A stretch of 64,000 nt of DNA. Origin: Mermis nigrescens (lineage: Eukaryota; Nematoda; Enoplea; Mermithida; Mermithidae). Numbering within the stretch: position 1 is the first letter of the stretch; each line of letters begins with the position of its first letter. Positions 1 to 11,921 of this stretch are shown piece by piece. The stretch spans positions 248,001 through 312,000 of the forward strand of contig JAVLUZ010000738.1 in the NCBI GenBank assembly GCA_036768485.1. The letters are read 5' to 3'. Both the position numbers and the translations under genes were made by a program. The notes beneath the pieces were generated by a model, which saw only the letters and a list, made by a program, of their open reading frames with translations, made no database searches and had not been told where the DNA came from.

Positions 1-339
1 GTTGAAACCAACAGTACAGTAATGATATTCTATCAGTATTGAGTTACGGTGCGACGCTTGCGATTGCCAAACGACATTACTGCATGAAAGATTCAAACCA
101 CTTTTGTAGCCTGATTCACCTGGATTAAATTCAAAAGAAAACCGCAAATTCAAATGAAACAGATTATAGAACGTCTATCCGCCGATTTCCCAAATTTTCT
201 GGTGCTTCGCGCAAGATTTTTGTTAAAGTCAAAGAAATTTAATAATTTTTTCGCACAAAATTGTCGAAAATTTAAAAACAGTCAAAAGTGATTTTATGTA
301 AAAGTATACAATGTAAAACACCAAAAAAAACGCCATTTC

Positions 340-432
340 GCGCATTAAGGGCACATTTTTGGACCTATTTTTGACTGTTTTTGGAAAAGTTGGGATACCG
401 CCCTTCTAGGAAAATCCTAGATCCGCCACTGT
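340..432 (+). mobile_element. Truncated copy of hAT-like MITE family E
   Basis: The last 90 bases match the 3' half of family E (full copies at 17691, 21180 and 37561) and end in the shared terminus ATCCGCCACTG. The 5' half with its CAGGGGCGGAT end is absent. Confidence 0.55.
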
Positions 433-590
433 GTTTCACAAAGATTTAGTCATAAATTTTGAAACCGTCTCCGACAATAAGCTGACAGATTGCGATTAAA
501 GTATTGATCTGATATATAATTATCGTAACCCTCGGCTTACTGTAGATAGAAATTCTTAAAATTTATGCACAAAGTTTTGTGAAACAAACT
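431..590. mobile_element. Small inverted-repeat element (MITE)
   Basis: Inverted ends are visible: TGTTTCACAAAG at the left and CTTTGTGCATAAA/TTTTGTGAAACA-type sequence at the right, with AT-rich DNA between. A related element with the same start (TGTTTCACATAAG) lies at 12335-12510. No coding capacity. Confidence 0.5.
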
Positions 591-698
591 GGTACTGATT
601 TCATACCTTCGTAAGTTACATACATATCATATATTCAAAAAACTGAGACTATGGGAGAAATACAAAATGACTAAAACAAAAGCTAATCGGATTATCTA

Positions 699-961
699 TT
701 CTATAGTCTGTTACATTCCAAACGGCCCATTATCGCTTTACGGCTTATTACTGTAGCAAGCTATTTTACGGGTCAGGTCGTTGCAACAGTTTGTTAAATG
801 AGCCGCATGTTAAAGTAAAGCACATTGAACATTATTGGGAAGAGTTTGGAGCAATCAGCCGCTACAAGAACATAATTGAAGAAACCATTTGTGCAGTGGA
901 AAACAAATACAGTAATGGGAGTTTTGCGAAAATGGGTCGTTTGGAATGGATCAGACTATAG
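699..961. mobile_element. MITE family J, copy 1
   Basis: About 260 bp with imperfect terminal inverted repeats: TATAGTCTGTTACATTCCAA at the left, and at the right the inverse of a near-identical sequence ending CAGACTATA. A second copy lies at 4567-4825. Only the ends are well kept, and no protein is encoded. Confidence 0.65.
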
Positions 962-974
962 TCTCTGTGAATCT

Positions 975-1640
975 ATAAAAGGGGAAGCAAAAACGTTTTT
1001 GCGAATAGAGAATTAGAAGTTTTAAAATCAGGCGACATCCGTAACTTTTACAATTTTGTTAATTCTCGTCCAAAAATCGATAGAAATTCATTTCCATCGA
1101 CTTACGTACGGTATCGAATTAGAAAACGATGGTGAAAAAGCTAATCATTTTAACTCTTATTTTGCATCTGTTTTTACGATGAAACTCTTCCCCATTTTCA
1201 GGCTCGTACATTTTCATCTTATCGACTATCCAGTTTGATGTGGAAGACACCGTTTACTCAGCTATGCGAATCTAAACCAAGTTACCGCACTAAGCTCTGA
1301 TGGAGTGTGCACTTATTTTATTGGAATATTAGGTTTTTTGCTCTCTCTCCTATTGCCTCTATTTTTGAAACATCTTATGGATCATGTTCAGTCCCAAAAT
1401 TGTGGCGTCAAGCAAATGCAATTCCTGTTTTCCAAAAATAAAGGCGATTCTGGTTGCGTTGGAAATTATCGTCCGATTTCTTTGTGTTGCATGTAAAATT
1501 ATGGAAAAAATCGTTAATAATAAAAATTATCTGAGTACTTGAATAGAAATAATTTGCTTTCGCCTCTTCGATTTGGTTTTTTAAAAGTCGATCATATGAA
1601 ACCCAATTGCTATAAGCTGTAAAAACGAATGGGCAAAGTG
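975..1640 (+). pseudogene. Decayed LINE reverse transcriptase fragment (N-terminal part)
   Basis: Read across three frames on the plus strand, the region carries pieces typical of the front of a CR1/L2/Jockey-type reverse transcriptase: a FYNFVNSR-like start, a PKLWR-like stretch and the motif NYRPISL near 1465-1485. Several stops and frameshifts interrupt it, and no palm motifs follow. It is a non-functional fragment, likely of the same LINE group as the copies at 4140 and 53979. Confidence 0.7.
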
Positions 1641-1817
1641 TATCGATGAAAGTCTTCAGATATCTATCGATAAATGCTCAATTCTGTATATACTACACAT
1701 GGGTTTCAAAAAGGCGTTTATTTTCCGATTCTGACTGTTTCCGTAACTTAGGTGTTTTAATGTCTCAAATTTTAAACTTCAACAGCACCATTACGGAATA
1801 ATAAAAAATCTTCTGAA

Positions 1818-2010
1818 GTGCTCCAGTCAATATCGCCGATTTTACCGATTCAGTCGGGAAAGTCGGCAATATCGCCGACAAAATCGGGAAAAGTCGGCGA
1901 TATCGCTGACGAAAGTCGGGAAAGTCGGCGATATCACCGACTAAAAATCGGGAAAATTGCAAGAATCGGCGATATCGCCAACCAAAATCAGGAAAGTTGG
2001 CAATAGGTAC
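1818..2010. repeat. Minisatellite built on GGCGATATCGCC, block 1
   Basis: Degenerate tandem units of about 36 bp of the form AAAATCGGGAAAGTCGGCGATATCGCCGAC. Each contains a 12-bp perfect palindrome GGCGATATCGCC. Blocks 2 (2893-3258) and 3 (3770-4112) are the same satellite, separated by later insertions. Confidence 0.85.
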
Positions 2011-2061
2011 ATACATACTCGTAATGGCCAGCGCAACAGAACGCACACAAATTCCAGTCAG

Positions 2062-2335
2062 ATCGATTATCAGGATGGTTTTCATCCCCCCCGCAAAAAC
2101 ATTTTCACCCCCCTCCCGAAAATTTTTTCACCTCCCCCAGAATCGGCAATTTTTTGCAAAAACCTTTGAAAGAATCTCTTTTTGAGCATTTTTAGCAGTC
2201 TTTAGCATCAGAATCGCCAATTTTTTTAGGGCGTCGCACCGATTAGCCTTTTTTGACTATATTTTCTTCATTTTTGTCCAATTTTTGTAAATTTTTTAAT
2301 TTTTATCGTCTAGAAAGAAAGAGCATCATGAGAAA
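2062..2335 (-). mobile_element. MITE family C, partial copy
   Basis: Shares with the other family C copies the TTTTCACCTCCCCCAGAATCGGCAA end, the GCGTCGCACC/GCGCC segment, the TTGACTATATTTT stretch and the CTAGAAAGAAAGAGCATCATGAGAAACATCGA segment in the same order. It breaks the 36-bp minisatellite between blocks 1 and 2. Confidence 0.6.
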
Positions 2336-2547
2336 CATCGACGCGTATCCTTTGTTTCTAAGCCCAAATACGGACTTCAGAAAAAATGTTTGCTTACATG
2401 TGCAGAAAAAGTCAGTTGAGTATCAGCTAATTAAAAAAGTTGATGTATAGTAAGCAGTATAGTTTTCCGTACTCACAGCTGAAAACACGTAATATGTGTT
2501 AAACCATAGGATTTGTCATATAGTCAGGCACCTAGTTTGGTGGTACC

Positions 2548-2804
2548 CACACCTGGGCGTGGGAGGTTTGGGTATGCACCCCCCAGAAACCAAATACCCC
2601 CCAGAAATCAAAATACTCCCCCCAGAATTCAATTTTTGAAAATTTTTTTCGTCTTTTTCGCAATTTTTTGATGCCAATGGATAGTGCTTCATGAGAAACG
2701 TCGAAAAATGGTGTTTTTATCGCCATACAACCATTTTTAAGGCCATATTTTCGACCTTCAAAAAAATCTTGCATCCCCCAGAATTTTCTTGCTGCCCACG
2801 TATG
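2548..2804 (+). mobile_element. hAT-like MITE family A, complete copy with 8-bp target duplication
   Basis: The element runs from CACACCTGGGCGTGG to GCCCACGTATG. It is flanked on both sides by the direct repeat GTGGTACC (2540-2547 and 2805-2812), an 8-bp target-site duplication as made by hAT transposases. The interior is non-coding; an 80-residue minus-strand reading frame recurs in other copies only because the copies are similar. Confidence 0.85.
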
Positions 2805-2892
2805 GTGGTACCTCTTTATACTTTATGATGATCTTCATGAACAGCTACGTGCTTAAGAAAGACAATTGCATACCTAGCGCATACTTCAATGC

Positions 2893-3258
2893 ACCAAAAA
2901 TCAGCAGATATCGTAGAAAAAATAGGATGGGTTCCTATTCTTCAGATTTTAGTCGGCGACGTTGCCGACAAAAATCGGGAATGTTGGCGTTATTCCGGCA
3001 AAAATCGGGAAGTCGCGCAACTATCGCGTCAAAATAACAATCGGGAACATTGTAAGAATCAGCGATATTGTCAACAAAATTGGAAAAGTTGTGAGAATTG
3101 GCAAAATTGCCGACAAAAATCAGGAAAGTCGGCGATATTGCTGATTAAAAATTGGGGAAATCGTAAGAATCGGCGATATCGCCAACAAAATCGGAAAACT
3201 TGTGAGAATCGGCGATATTGCCGACAAAAAATCGGGAATGCCGTAAGAATCGGCAGCC
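2893..3258. repeat. GGCGATATCGCC minisatellite, block 2
   Basis: Roughly ten degenerate units of about 36 bp with the AATCGGCGATAT(C/T)GCCGACAAAA core, continuing block 1 after two MITE insertions. Long reading frames on both strands follow from the period being divisible by three and are not genes. Confidence 0.8.
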
Positions 3259-3329
3259 CAACCGTAAATCCTACTAATGAAAAAGATAGGGAGAAAGAAA
3301 AGCATGATAAGCATAGGTGACCACACATG

Positions 3330-3730
3330 GAGCCTGGACGCATGACAATCACCAGTAACAACACCGGAGCCTGGGAGAAACGGGAGAAACGGCGAATCCA
3401 GTGATACGCATATGCAACCACACCGGAGTCCGGGAGAAACGGGAGAAACGGCGAAACCATGATAAGCATAGGTAACCACACCGGGAGCCTACGGGAGAAA
3501 CGGCGAAACCGTGATAAGTATAGGTAACCATACCCGGAAACTGGGAGAAACGGGAGAAACGGCGAAACCGATGCATATATATGTAGGTAACACACCCGGA
3601 GAAACGTTTCTCCGGAGAACATTATCTCCCACCGGAGAAAATTTTAATGGGAGAAACGTTTCTCCGGAGAACGTTTCTCCCGGCAGGAAAGTTTGATGGG
3701 AAGAAACGTTTCTCCCACCGGGGAGAACAC
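3330..3730. repeat. GGGAGAAACG minisatellite ending in a dyad
   Basis: About four units of 57-62 bp, each with GGGAGAAACGGGAGAAACGG followed by a GATAAGCATAGGTAACCACAC-type tail. From 3590 it turns into a set of inverted units around GGAGAAACGTTTCTCC, so the end can fold back on itself. No coding evidence. Confidence 0.8.
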
Positions 3731-3769
3731 TAGTGGAGATTTACGGGTTGGCCCGAATCAAAGGCGATA

Positions 3770-4112
3770 GTACACCAACAAAATCTGGAAGAAGTCGTGA
3801 GAATCGGTGAATCATTGCTGACATAAAATCGGTAAAATCGTACAGAATCGGCGATATCGTTCCGACAAAAATCGGGAGAAAGTCCGTGTGAATCGATGTG
3901 ATCGCCAATGAAAAATCGGAGAAAATCGTAAGAATCGGCGATATCGCCAACAAAAATCGGAAAAGTTGTGAGAATCAGCGATATCACCGACAAAAAATCG
4001 GCAAAGTCGTAAGAATCGGTGATATCGCCAATGAAAAATCGGGAAAATCGGGGCACTTCTGAACCGGGAAAAAGTGTCGGCGATGTAGGCGATCGCCGAT
4101 TTTTACTTCTGA
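3770..4112. repeat. GGCGATATCGCC minisatellite, block 3
   Basis: Further degenerate 36-bp units (AATCGGCGATATCGCCAACAAAAATCGG) after the 3330-3730 satellite. Divergence between units is higher than in block 2. Confidence 0.8.
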
Positions 4113-4139
4113 ACCGGAGCTTAATTCTTCTCTCGAGAT

Positions 4140-4565
4140 CATGAAATTTTGTCTCGTGCGGAGATCTATATTCGTCCGTTACTTGAATATTGCTCTACCA
4201 ATTGGAGCCCTTATCGTATTCGAGATATAAACCGCACTAAAACAGTTCGGCGCAGGTTTGCGCGAAGTATTTTCGGCTTTAAAAGTGATTTGTCTTATAA
4301 CGATCGTTTAATTTGTAGGCTTCGAAAACGCCATATTTTTGTTTTGCTTTGTGCCTAAACTTTCAAATTATTACTGGACTGTCACATACATATTTTTCGT
4401 GACGAAATTTTCGCTTTCAATAACAATTGTACCTACTCGAATTTTAAGCGATGTCCGTAACTGTTCCTGTTGGCGCGCTCCGATATTCTCAAGCATGATT
4501 TCAGTCATACATATGTGTGAATTTGTGGAATTCGCTTCCAAATGATGTCGTAAATTCAACTGCAT
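4140..4565 (+). pseudogene. LINE ORF2 C-terminal fragment
   Basis: The plus strand encodes a C-terminal reverse-transcriptase tail of CR1/L2/Jockey type. It has IRPLLEYCSTNWSPY, then a DINRTKTVRRRFARSIFG segment and, after frameshifts, a WNSLPNDVVNS ending near 4530-4560 that is the usual last conserved block of these ORFs. The palm domain is missing and the frame is broken after about 4358. Confidence 0.75.
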
Positions 4566-4566
4566 A

Positions 4567-4825
4567 TAGTCCGTTCCATTCCAAATGACCCACTTTGTCT
4601 AAATTCTTATTACTGTATTATTTCTTCACTGCAAGACGCTTCTTCAGTTACGCTCTCGCAGCAGCTGGCTTCTTTCAGCTCATTTTATTGATGTTTAAAG
4701 CGTTTTTCTTAAAATGTGGCACATCTAACAAACTCTTGGAACAATCTTACGCGTAAAATATTCTGCTACAGTAATAAACCCTAAAGTGGAAATGGGCCGT
4801 TTGGAATAGAAACAGACTAAAGCTT
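4567..4825. mobile_element. MITE family J, copy 2
   Basis: Left end TAGTCCGTTCCATTCCAAA and right end (inverted) TTTGGAATAGAAACAGACTA mirror each other and match the copy at 699-961. It sits directly behind the LINE fragment. Non-coding. Confidence 0.65.
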
Positions 4826-4829
4826 TAAA

Positions 4830-5690
4830 ATTTAACGCAAACTCAGTATGTACTTTCGATTTTTTCTTTTTTGTTTTTCAAGCAGGAATGTCTCTCGTTA
4901 CTGCTATTGCTAGCCTTACAAGATAATGTTGTCAACCTTGTTAGCACAACCTAACAGCACTTGCATACGTTAGAGTGACTTTGCTTCGCAAAATTCGAGC
5001 GATTTGTTTTAAAAACTTAGTCTGAGAAGACAATAGAAATATATATGCATGTACATAGGTAAACATTTAGATTTTCAGACGTTACGCATTAAGCCAATAT
5101 TCTCAGAACTTTTACATATGTCTGTAAAGTGTCAGTTTACATCGGTGATTGCTCACTGCAAATAAATTTACGTCGATTCAACCATTGCAATCCTTGCACA
5201 AAAGTTCCGTTAAACTGTACATAGTATAGTAGGAATACTGCAATCACATGACACTATATGGTAAAAAGTTTTTAGTGATAAGACGGCAACCAGCAGCTTA
5301 AAGCACATTTGCTAATGGGCTAAAAAAATATTTGCTAAGAATATTTGAGAATAAGAATTGAGAATAGCATCAATGAGCGAGGATAGTGATGCTTATTTTC
5401 ACATGAAAGCGTACCCGGATTTTTTGATTGATGGTTACTGTATGTAAACCTTTGTCGGAGACGAGAAAGCGAGGAAATCTTTTCTCATCTTTGTTCCTGT
5501 TTTACATTCTGCTTCTTTTTCTTTCCGTTTATTTTATTTTAAGACATAAATCGAGCCTAGGGCAGATTAGATTCAATTGAATGATCCTCTAAAATCCACC
5601 TCCTGATTGTGCTCGTAGGTACCAATCTTGCATTTTCTGTGTTCTAAATTTTGCGCTCTAAATTATCCCCTTGTGTTTATCTTTCTACTT
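4830..5690. other. No recognised feature
   Basis: AT-rich DNA with only short, stop-rich frames. I see no exon with good splice borders, no RNA gene and none of the repeat families of this window. Confidence 0.5.
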
Positions 5691-5693
5691 ACA

Positions 5694-6340
5694 TCTGTGA
5701 TCGAACATGATCCTAGGGGTTGTGGTTCAATACCCAGAAAATTTAACTCCCCCTGAAATTCTCTCTCAATTCCCTTCTCCCGCAGAATTCGCAATTTTTT
5801 GAAAGTTCCCAAAAATTTTCTAAAAATTCTAGAAAGGTGCCTTTTTAAGTTGTGTATATTATCTATTTGCTCAGAAGTGTCAAATTTTCGGCGCTTCGGG
5901 CCATATTCTCATGTTGAGTTTGACTATATTCTACTCAAATGGCTATTCTCCAACTTTTTCATTTTTTTCAAAAATTTCTTATGTAATATCTAGAACCATA
6001 GGCGTAGCCAAATTTTCGCCAGAGGGAATCCTAAATGTTTTTTTCATCCGGGCGGGGCCAGCCGAACTAATTTTGGGCTTTTCGCGTCACTGAACAATTG
6101 TAATTTTTTCGAATTTTTTTGGCATTTTTGACTGAAAAATGCTTATATTGCGCGAAGCGCTAATTTTTTACTCATCCTGCAATAAAACGATGAGGAAATG
6201 CTAAACTGTGGAAGGAATCGGCGAAGTGCGCAGCTTTATTCATTTTACGTCGCAGAACGGCACCGTGCAACCATACTGCTCAGTTCTTGAATATGTCGAA
6301 ATTTTTTAGGGGGATTTCACCTTCCCTCCACTACCTACGC
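5694..6340 (-). mobile_element. MITE family C copy, rearranged
   Basis: 5694-6000 follows the family C order: GAACATGATCCTAGGGG end, CAGAATTCGCAATTTTTTG, GTGTCAAATTTTCGGCGCTTCG, TTTGACTATATTCTACTCAAA. From 6000 to 6340 a related but scrambled stretch follows, with GCGCGAAGCGCTAATTTTT. No coding capacity. Confidence 0.5.
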
Positions 6341-6374
6341 CAGTGCTGAAAGATAGAGCGCTTATCACAAACGT

Positions 6375-6545
6375 CGAAAAACTATTTGCTGATGCGTACT
6401 TACACGGTTTTTTGTATTCGAATAAAGATTTTTCCGATGTACAAAGACTTCAGGAACTTTTTCTAATATGGTTTTGTCTCCAATTTTCCCAAGAACGTAG
6501 TATTTTTTACGCTTTTATAACTCAAGCACAGCTATAAATGTAGGC
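6375..6545. mobile_element. Fragment of MITE family F
   Basis: Carries the family F words TTTTTTGTATTCG, AAAGATTTTTCCGATGTACAAAGACTTCAGG and CCAATTTTCCC in the order seen at 43658-44102. It is truncated on both sides. Confidence 0.4.
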
Positions 6546-6549
6546 CGAT

Positions 6550-9160
6550 GGGGCTTTGCAATAGAGTTTTTCTCAAGAATTTTTTCTGCAAGCCCCATTT
6601 CTACCATTTTAGCATTACAGTTCTGACGTTAACAGTCCGCAAGCAGGATGCATCGAGTCCATCCCACGGTTTCCTTCTTTTAAACTTGCCGTGCGTATCA
6701 AATTAGATCGCCAGCTGATGTGTTCTACTGCACTTCAATCAGGTAAGCACTAGTCACAGGCTTAGACCATCAGCTGCTACCAATGTGAATACACTTTCTA
6801 AGCCTAAGCCTACCGTCTTCATTCTCAGCAAAGCTAGTTTCACACACTTCTTTTTAAAAATTTTTTCACAGTTTCTCTGAAAAATACTTTTCCAGTGATT
6901 CAGACAGCAATCAGAAAAAAACCATATTGAGGCACATGCAATCGCAGTAATTTCAGAATCATTGATAGTCTATTTTGAAGAAATTCCAGTGACTCCTCTG
7001 CAATGCTGCCTTCAACACTTTTCACCTGCAGTTTCAACATCCTCAAATCCTCCAACTCCTCTGCAAAAGAAATCATTCAAACATATATCAAAGAAACTTT
7101 ATCAAACTTTTTCTGGGATGTCTGCCATACTACAAAGAGGTCCAAAAAAAAAAAAACACAATTTCTACAATTCCCATCTAACTAATCAATCAACATCTTC
7201 ACTTCAACTAAATTTAAACTAGACTTCCAAGTCATTCTTTGTGATACTAACAAACTCACAGTAAACTAAATAAACACAGATTCAAGCTCTTGCTAGGATA
7301 CCACTGCTAGCAGCAAATTTCACTTCACATCTAGACAGAAGCATGTTTTAAAACTTTTTGTGATATGTCTGCCTTTCAAACGGATATAAACATATCTTGT
7401 GCAGCTTTGACGCTTCTTTGCATCTCAAAGTTCCTCTCTGCATTCTCATATGTTTGGAACTACTTGGATGTGTGTTTCTGCATCTCTTTTGTGTGCATAC
7501 CTTTTCTTGACACATATGCTTTCATTGCCTTCTCTTTTTATTTGTCCTTTCTTCTCCTTTCTTTATCCATTTATCTTCTTCTTTTATCGCATTGGTGACA
7601 TATATTTTATCTTTATTTTCATTGTTGATGTGGATAGACAGTTAAAATTTACAGATCCATTCTAGCAATCTGCAGGCCAGTTTCATATCAGCTTATCCCA
7701 CCTTCTCAGAACTTTATCACAAACATTGTATGATTTCTTCTGTGAAGATAACGTCTTATTGGGATCCTTTGTGTTTCTTCAGCATATAATCATAACGATG
7801 AACATCAAACGCTTGTATGCTTCCTTTGACTTTTCCGCTTGTGGGAGCTATGAATAATTTCAATCAAATTACGTTTTATCTCTCATTATATTCTATTCTA
7901 AGTGAACAAATTTCAACTGATTGATTTTTAATAAATTAGTTGATAAAGTATCCTTCTTGCAGCTAATAGGCTTTATACAATGGGCTTCTTTTTGTTTATA
8001 TTTAATTTGCCGATTCCCTCTTTCTTGTAATCATTTCCTTCAAACAATATGCTTGGAAGCCTTGGTAAGTCATGCCTTTAATTTTCTTGTTACCTGTGAG
8101 GCTTTTTTTCTGTTGAATACCTTTGTGTTGAGCGGAAGCTTCTTCCATTGCTTGGCTTGAGCAGAGGCGAAACCTTCTTTAAATTTTTTTTTTGTGCAGA
8201 TAAATGCGGCGAAAATTGATTTCCTTTGCAAGGTTTCACAAAAATAGGCTATTATTCTCGTATTTTCTGCTGTCATCCTTTGAATAATATTGGCAATCTC
8301 CAGGCACATAGGATCTGTTAAAATGTCTGCAAATTGAAATATCGCTTTACAACTGCATAACCTTTTCTTCATTGTTTCAAAACCTGAACTTGTATTTGGA
8401 CTTTTGCCTTTTAACGCTTTCAACTAATTTCAGAAATACATTATTTTAAACGATAAACAGAAACCTTTGTAAAGACTTGCTAAGATTTTATTATCATAAC
8501 TGCTCTGTTCTTATGCAACATGTAATTGTCAAAGTGTTTTTCATTAAATACGATACTGTCTTGCGAAATAAATTCGCATTTGCAACGTTGCTTCAATCGT
8601 CAGCATTTTGTCTACAAGGTCTAGCGCTTTATAAAGCCTTCTGTTCGTCTGGCTGTTGGCCTGTAAATTTTTCAGTACTGCTTTGCTTTAGCAGGTTCGA
8701 AGTTATTGACTTTGCCAAATGTCATTTCGCTTGAGGTGTTCTTCATGGCATAAACGGCACTAAGCAACGTTACCATCATTTCTTCGCTCCAATCTGTAGA
8801 GGAGTGACCTTGAGCAAAAGCTCAGCCTTTCTCGAGCATGACAAAATAAAGTAAATTTAGCGCTAGATAATGGCTTTTGACTGCGGCAAGCCGTGTTAAA
8901 ATGTTCAGTCGATCGGCTTTCAACGTCATACTTCCACATAGCCTAAGCCTACTTGACACATTTGTATTTTAGCCAGAAAAAGGCGGCTTTACCCAAATGC
9001 GCGTTTGTACAAAAAAAATAACTGCAGCAAGCTTTGCAAAATAATTATGAAGGTTTTATCCTGTCGTTCAACAGAGCAAAAATAAAATAATTCGATGAAG
9101 TTACAAGGTCGCAGTATGGGTTTCGTTTTTTTAAACACCTGTTCTTCTCATTGGGCAATT
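6550..9160. other. Unassigned region; one unrecognised minus-strand frame
   Basis: This is 2.6 kb with almost none of the window's repeats. The longest frame is a 117-codon minus-strand ORF at 8423-8070, rich in Lys and Cys, with no motif I recognise and no clear splice sites. A CTAAGCCTAAGCCTA stretch near 6800 recurs at 47890 and 58630. I cannot assign a gene here. Confidence 0.35.
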
Positions 9161-9164
9161 TTTC

Positions 9165-9396
9165 CCCTTACACGTAGGCGTAAGGAGAGTTTGAGAGCTT
9201 GCCCCAGAATTGAAACTACTGAAAGAATTTTTTTGTGGTACGATGCCATTGGATGATTACTTGATGAAGACGTCGAAAAATAAAATTGTTTTACTTACCG
9301 TACTTTTAAGACCAATTTTTGACCTTTAAAAATTTTTCCCCCCCAAATTTTTCTACCCTTCCCAGAATTTCGGTGCATGCCCACCTATGCCTACGT
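9165..9396 (+). mobile_element. MITE family A, diverged copy
   Basis: Starts at CACGTAGGCGTAAGG and ends GCCCACCTATG, with the internal family A words GATGCCATTGGATGATTACTTGATGA and CAGAATTTCGGTGC. No target duplication is clear, so the copy is older than those at 2548 or 40321. Confidence 0.6.
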
Positions 9397-9676
9397 ATAT
9401 GTAATTTTCGATCTTCAATAGAGTGGGCTATCACTATAGGTTAAATAATAGCGAGGCGTAGGATTGGTTGTCCCTGGGATCCAGCAGACCCCCAAGTGAT
9501 TTTGTTGTGCCTAGTTTTGGCGATTTACTTTATAGTTATCAGGGTGAGCAATCTTCGTTTTCCGTTGTACCTTTTACAGCTTTTTCACATGCCCTAACTA
9601 CACTATCTGACTAACATATTTATTTGTTCCAATAAAGTTGTTAACGTAGACTGTTAGCTCTTGTTCAATTTGTAAT

Positions 9677-9693
9677 NNNNNNNNNNNNNNNNN
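9677..9693. other. Assembly gap
   Basis: A run of 17 N bases. Its true length is unknown, so no distance across it should be trusted. Confidence 0.99.
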
Positions 9694-9699
9694 ATTAAA

Positions 9700-10480
9700 A
9701 TTTTGATTGAAATTAGGTTTTGAGCTGTTTGACATACGTAAATAGAATAGCTGAATTCACTAACATGTGCCTAGCGTTTGAACTTTGTCCAACGACGAAT
9801 TCTCAGCGTAATAGTCTTCGACAAAAATGACTAAGATGGATAATCTGAATTTAAAAAAAATATCCCAAATGGTCCAGAAATTTGTCTAGTCGCTTAGAAA
9901 AATTAACTAGCTATTGATTTAGTTAATTATTTAAATTAGAGTTTGTAAATATTAAAAGTCAACCGGTAAGAGTTGGAAGCTTGAGCAATTAAAATCGAAC
10001 TTACCAAAAGCTATAAAAGCAAAAAAATTCTTCAGACTTCAAAAGGTTTGAAATGAGTTCTTGAAGGTTAAAGTTCAATTAAATATTCAAAAATGAGAAA
10101 ATTTGCCTTTTTCAATAAATTCCAAACGCAACTAATTACTTTATATTTTTGATAATTGAATAATTTAAAGTTAATTATAAATAATGAATTTGTAATAAGA
10201 AAATTAGTAAACGTGGAATGAAAACTTCAAAAATATTAATAAATTATGACGTTAATTATTAATAATTATTAACCAGTTTTCACCCAGGATTCCAGCGATG
10301 GCTGTCATCATGCGTTTTGGGGTGCAAAATTCTATCATGATGACATAAGTGAGTTCGACGCAAAAGTCTAGCAATCACACATAACGAATAATCGTTCACT
10401 CGACGAAATTGAAACGACGCGTCATCGAAGTTAAATCGAAGTAATCATTCGTTAATTAATCAATAAAAGCAAATTAAAAA
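9700..10480. other. No recognised feature
   Basis: Very AT-rich DNA (many AATTA and TTAATTAA words) up to about 10260, then a more balanced 150 bp. No exon, RNA gene or repeat family is identifiable. Confidence 0.45.
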
Positions 10481-10559
10481 TTCCGAAAATAAAATGGCCC
10501 GAAATAATTTAAATCTGAAAGTAAGGAAGCGCTTAGAAAACGAAATAACTGGAAATTTC

Positions 10560-10775
10560 GGCACCCTCCCCGATTCGTATACAAGGCCGTATTTTATTCG
10601 ACTTACTCGATTTGTCCTGATTTTTCGAAGTTCTTTAAATGTTTCATGTTCTACGGAAAGAGCAACATCGGAAACGTCAAAAAAGCTGTTGCTTTAACGC
10701 ATCATATCGTTTTCGAGTGCAAAAGGCATTTTAGACAAAAAAATCGGTCTGATTCCTCCCCACCGAAATTTCCAG
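10560..10775 (-). mobile_element. MITE family C, partial copy
   Basis: Contains the family C blocks in diverged form: TTTTCGAAGTTCTTTAAATG, GAGCAACATCGGAAACGTCAAAAAAGC, AACGCATCAT and a CCCCACCGAAATTTCCAGGCTG end. Both termini are missing. Confidence 0.45.
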
Positions 10776-10779
10776 GCTG

Positions 10780-11545
10780 AAGTTAATGTTTGCTAAAATC
10801 AATAGCCAAGCATACACTGTTCCGATGACGTCACTTAGCCGGACGTGAGTTCCATGTGAAATTTTAACAATCTATGACTTTTTCATTAATTGCTAAAATT
10901 GTAAAAAGCACAAAAATGCAAAGCAATAAAATATAAAGAACACAAAGTACGAAATACCTATGTATTCATGTCTCCTGTGGTCAAAATTTATTCATTGAGA
11001 ACTTAAAATATATAACCTGTATAGTTAGCAATTCTGGAACGTTATAATCATTTTGATCTACAATTAACTCCAATAAGAAATCAAATCAATCATCTGACAA
11101 GTCCAAACTTTCAAGGCAAATTGAAAATAAATTTAGAAAAATCCATTCACACGCTTATTTTAAAGGTGAATTATTGACTAAATGATTGAAAATAAACACA
11201 ATTTTATTCACGAATTACGAAAAGAAGTCCGAAATACGAAGGCGCGAAAAGAAATTTATTTCTAGGGAACTGACTGACCGCGGGCGAGGTCTCACCACAT
11301 TTCCTGTCATAACTCTTTCCAGTAAGTGTCTAAAAAAATGGAGGATTAATCAACTAATAAAAGAAAACTAATTAAAAATAAATTTGCCAATCAACTAATT
11401 TTTTCAAGGTGTTATATACAATTAATGTTATTATACAATTTATTATACTGCTAAAATATTCGAAATAATTAAACGCAGTTTGCTTTGTGTAAGAGCTCCT
11501 TAACCACTGCAGGAATTTAGTAGTTTTATTTATGCCCGTAGAATT
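10780..11545. other. No recognised feature
   Basis: AT-rich, non-repetitive relative to this window. The reading frames are short and lack protein-family motifs. Confidence 0.45.
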
Positions 11546-11550
11546 GCCAC

Positions 11551-11766
11551 CACACGTGGGGGTGGGGGGTTGGGGGTATACGCACCCAGCCAGAAGTTCG
11601 AATACCCCCTCCAGAATTCAATTTTTGAAGTTTTCGATGCCAATGGATAGTACTCGATAAGAAACGTTGAAAAATAGTCGTTTGTTAGCCATACCACCTT
11701 GTTTAAGGCCATTTTTTACCTTTGAAAAAATCTTGCACTCCAAAACTGTGGTGCCGCCCACCTATG
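11551..11766 (+). mobile_element. MITE family A copy
   Basis: From CACACGTGGGGGTGG to GCCCACCTATG with the usual interior. The flanks do not show a clean 8-bp duplication. A second, partial family A-like segment (GGGCGTGGGGGATGGGTGTACGCACC) starts near 11922, so two copies lie close together. Confidence 0.75.
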
Positions 11767-11921
11767 GTAGTCGGCCCAATCTTAACAATGAGTTTTAGCA
11801 GCTTCAATTTGCGTTCAAAAATGGCCAAAAAAACTAAAAATGGACAAAAACGTATATTTTTCGGCACTAAAAATCGGGGGAGGGTAAAAATTTTTGTCTC
11901 GCTAGCAAATTGGGTCACAGC

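Noticed and set aside
3071..3622. 183-codon minus-strand frame rich in Phe, Leu and Pro
   Set aside because: It runs through two unrelated minisatellites and joins them in one frame by chance. No signal or domain pattern persists.
8070..8423. 117-codon minus-strand ORF as a gene
   Set aside because: It might be an exon, but there is no motif, no convincing splice border and no neighbour to support it. It is left as an unassigned frame.
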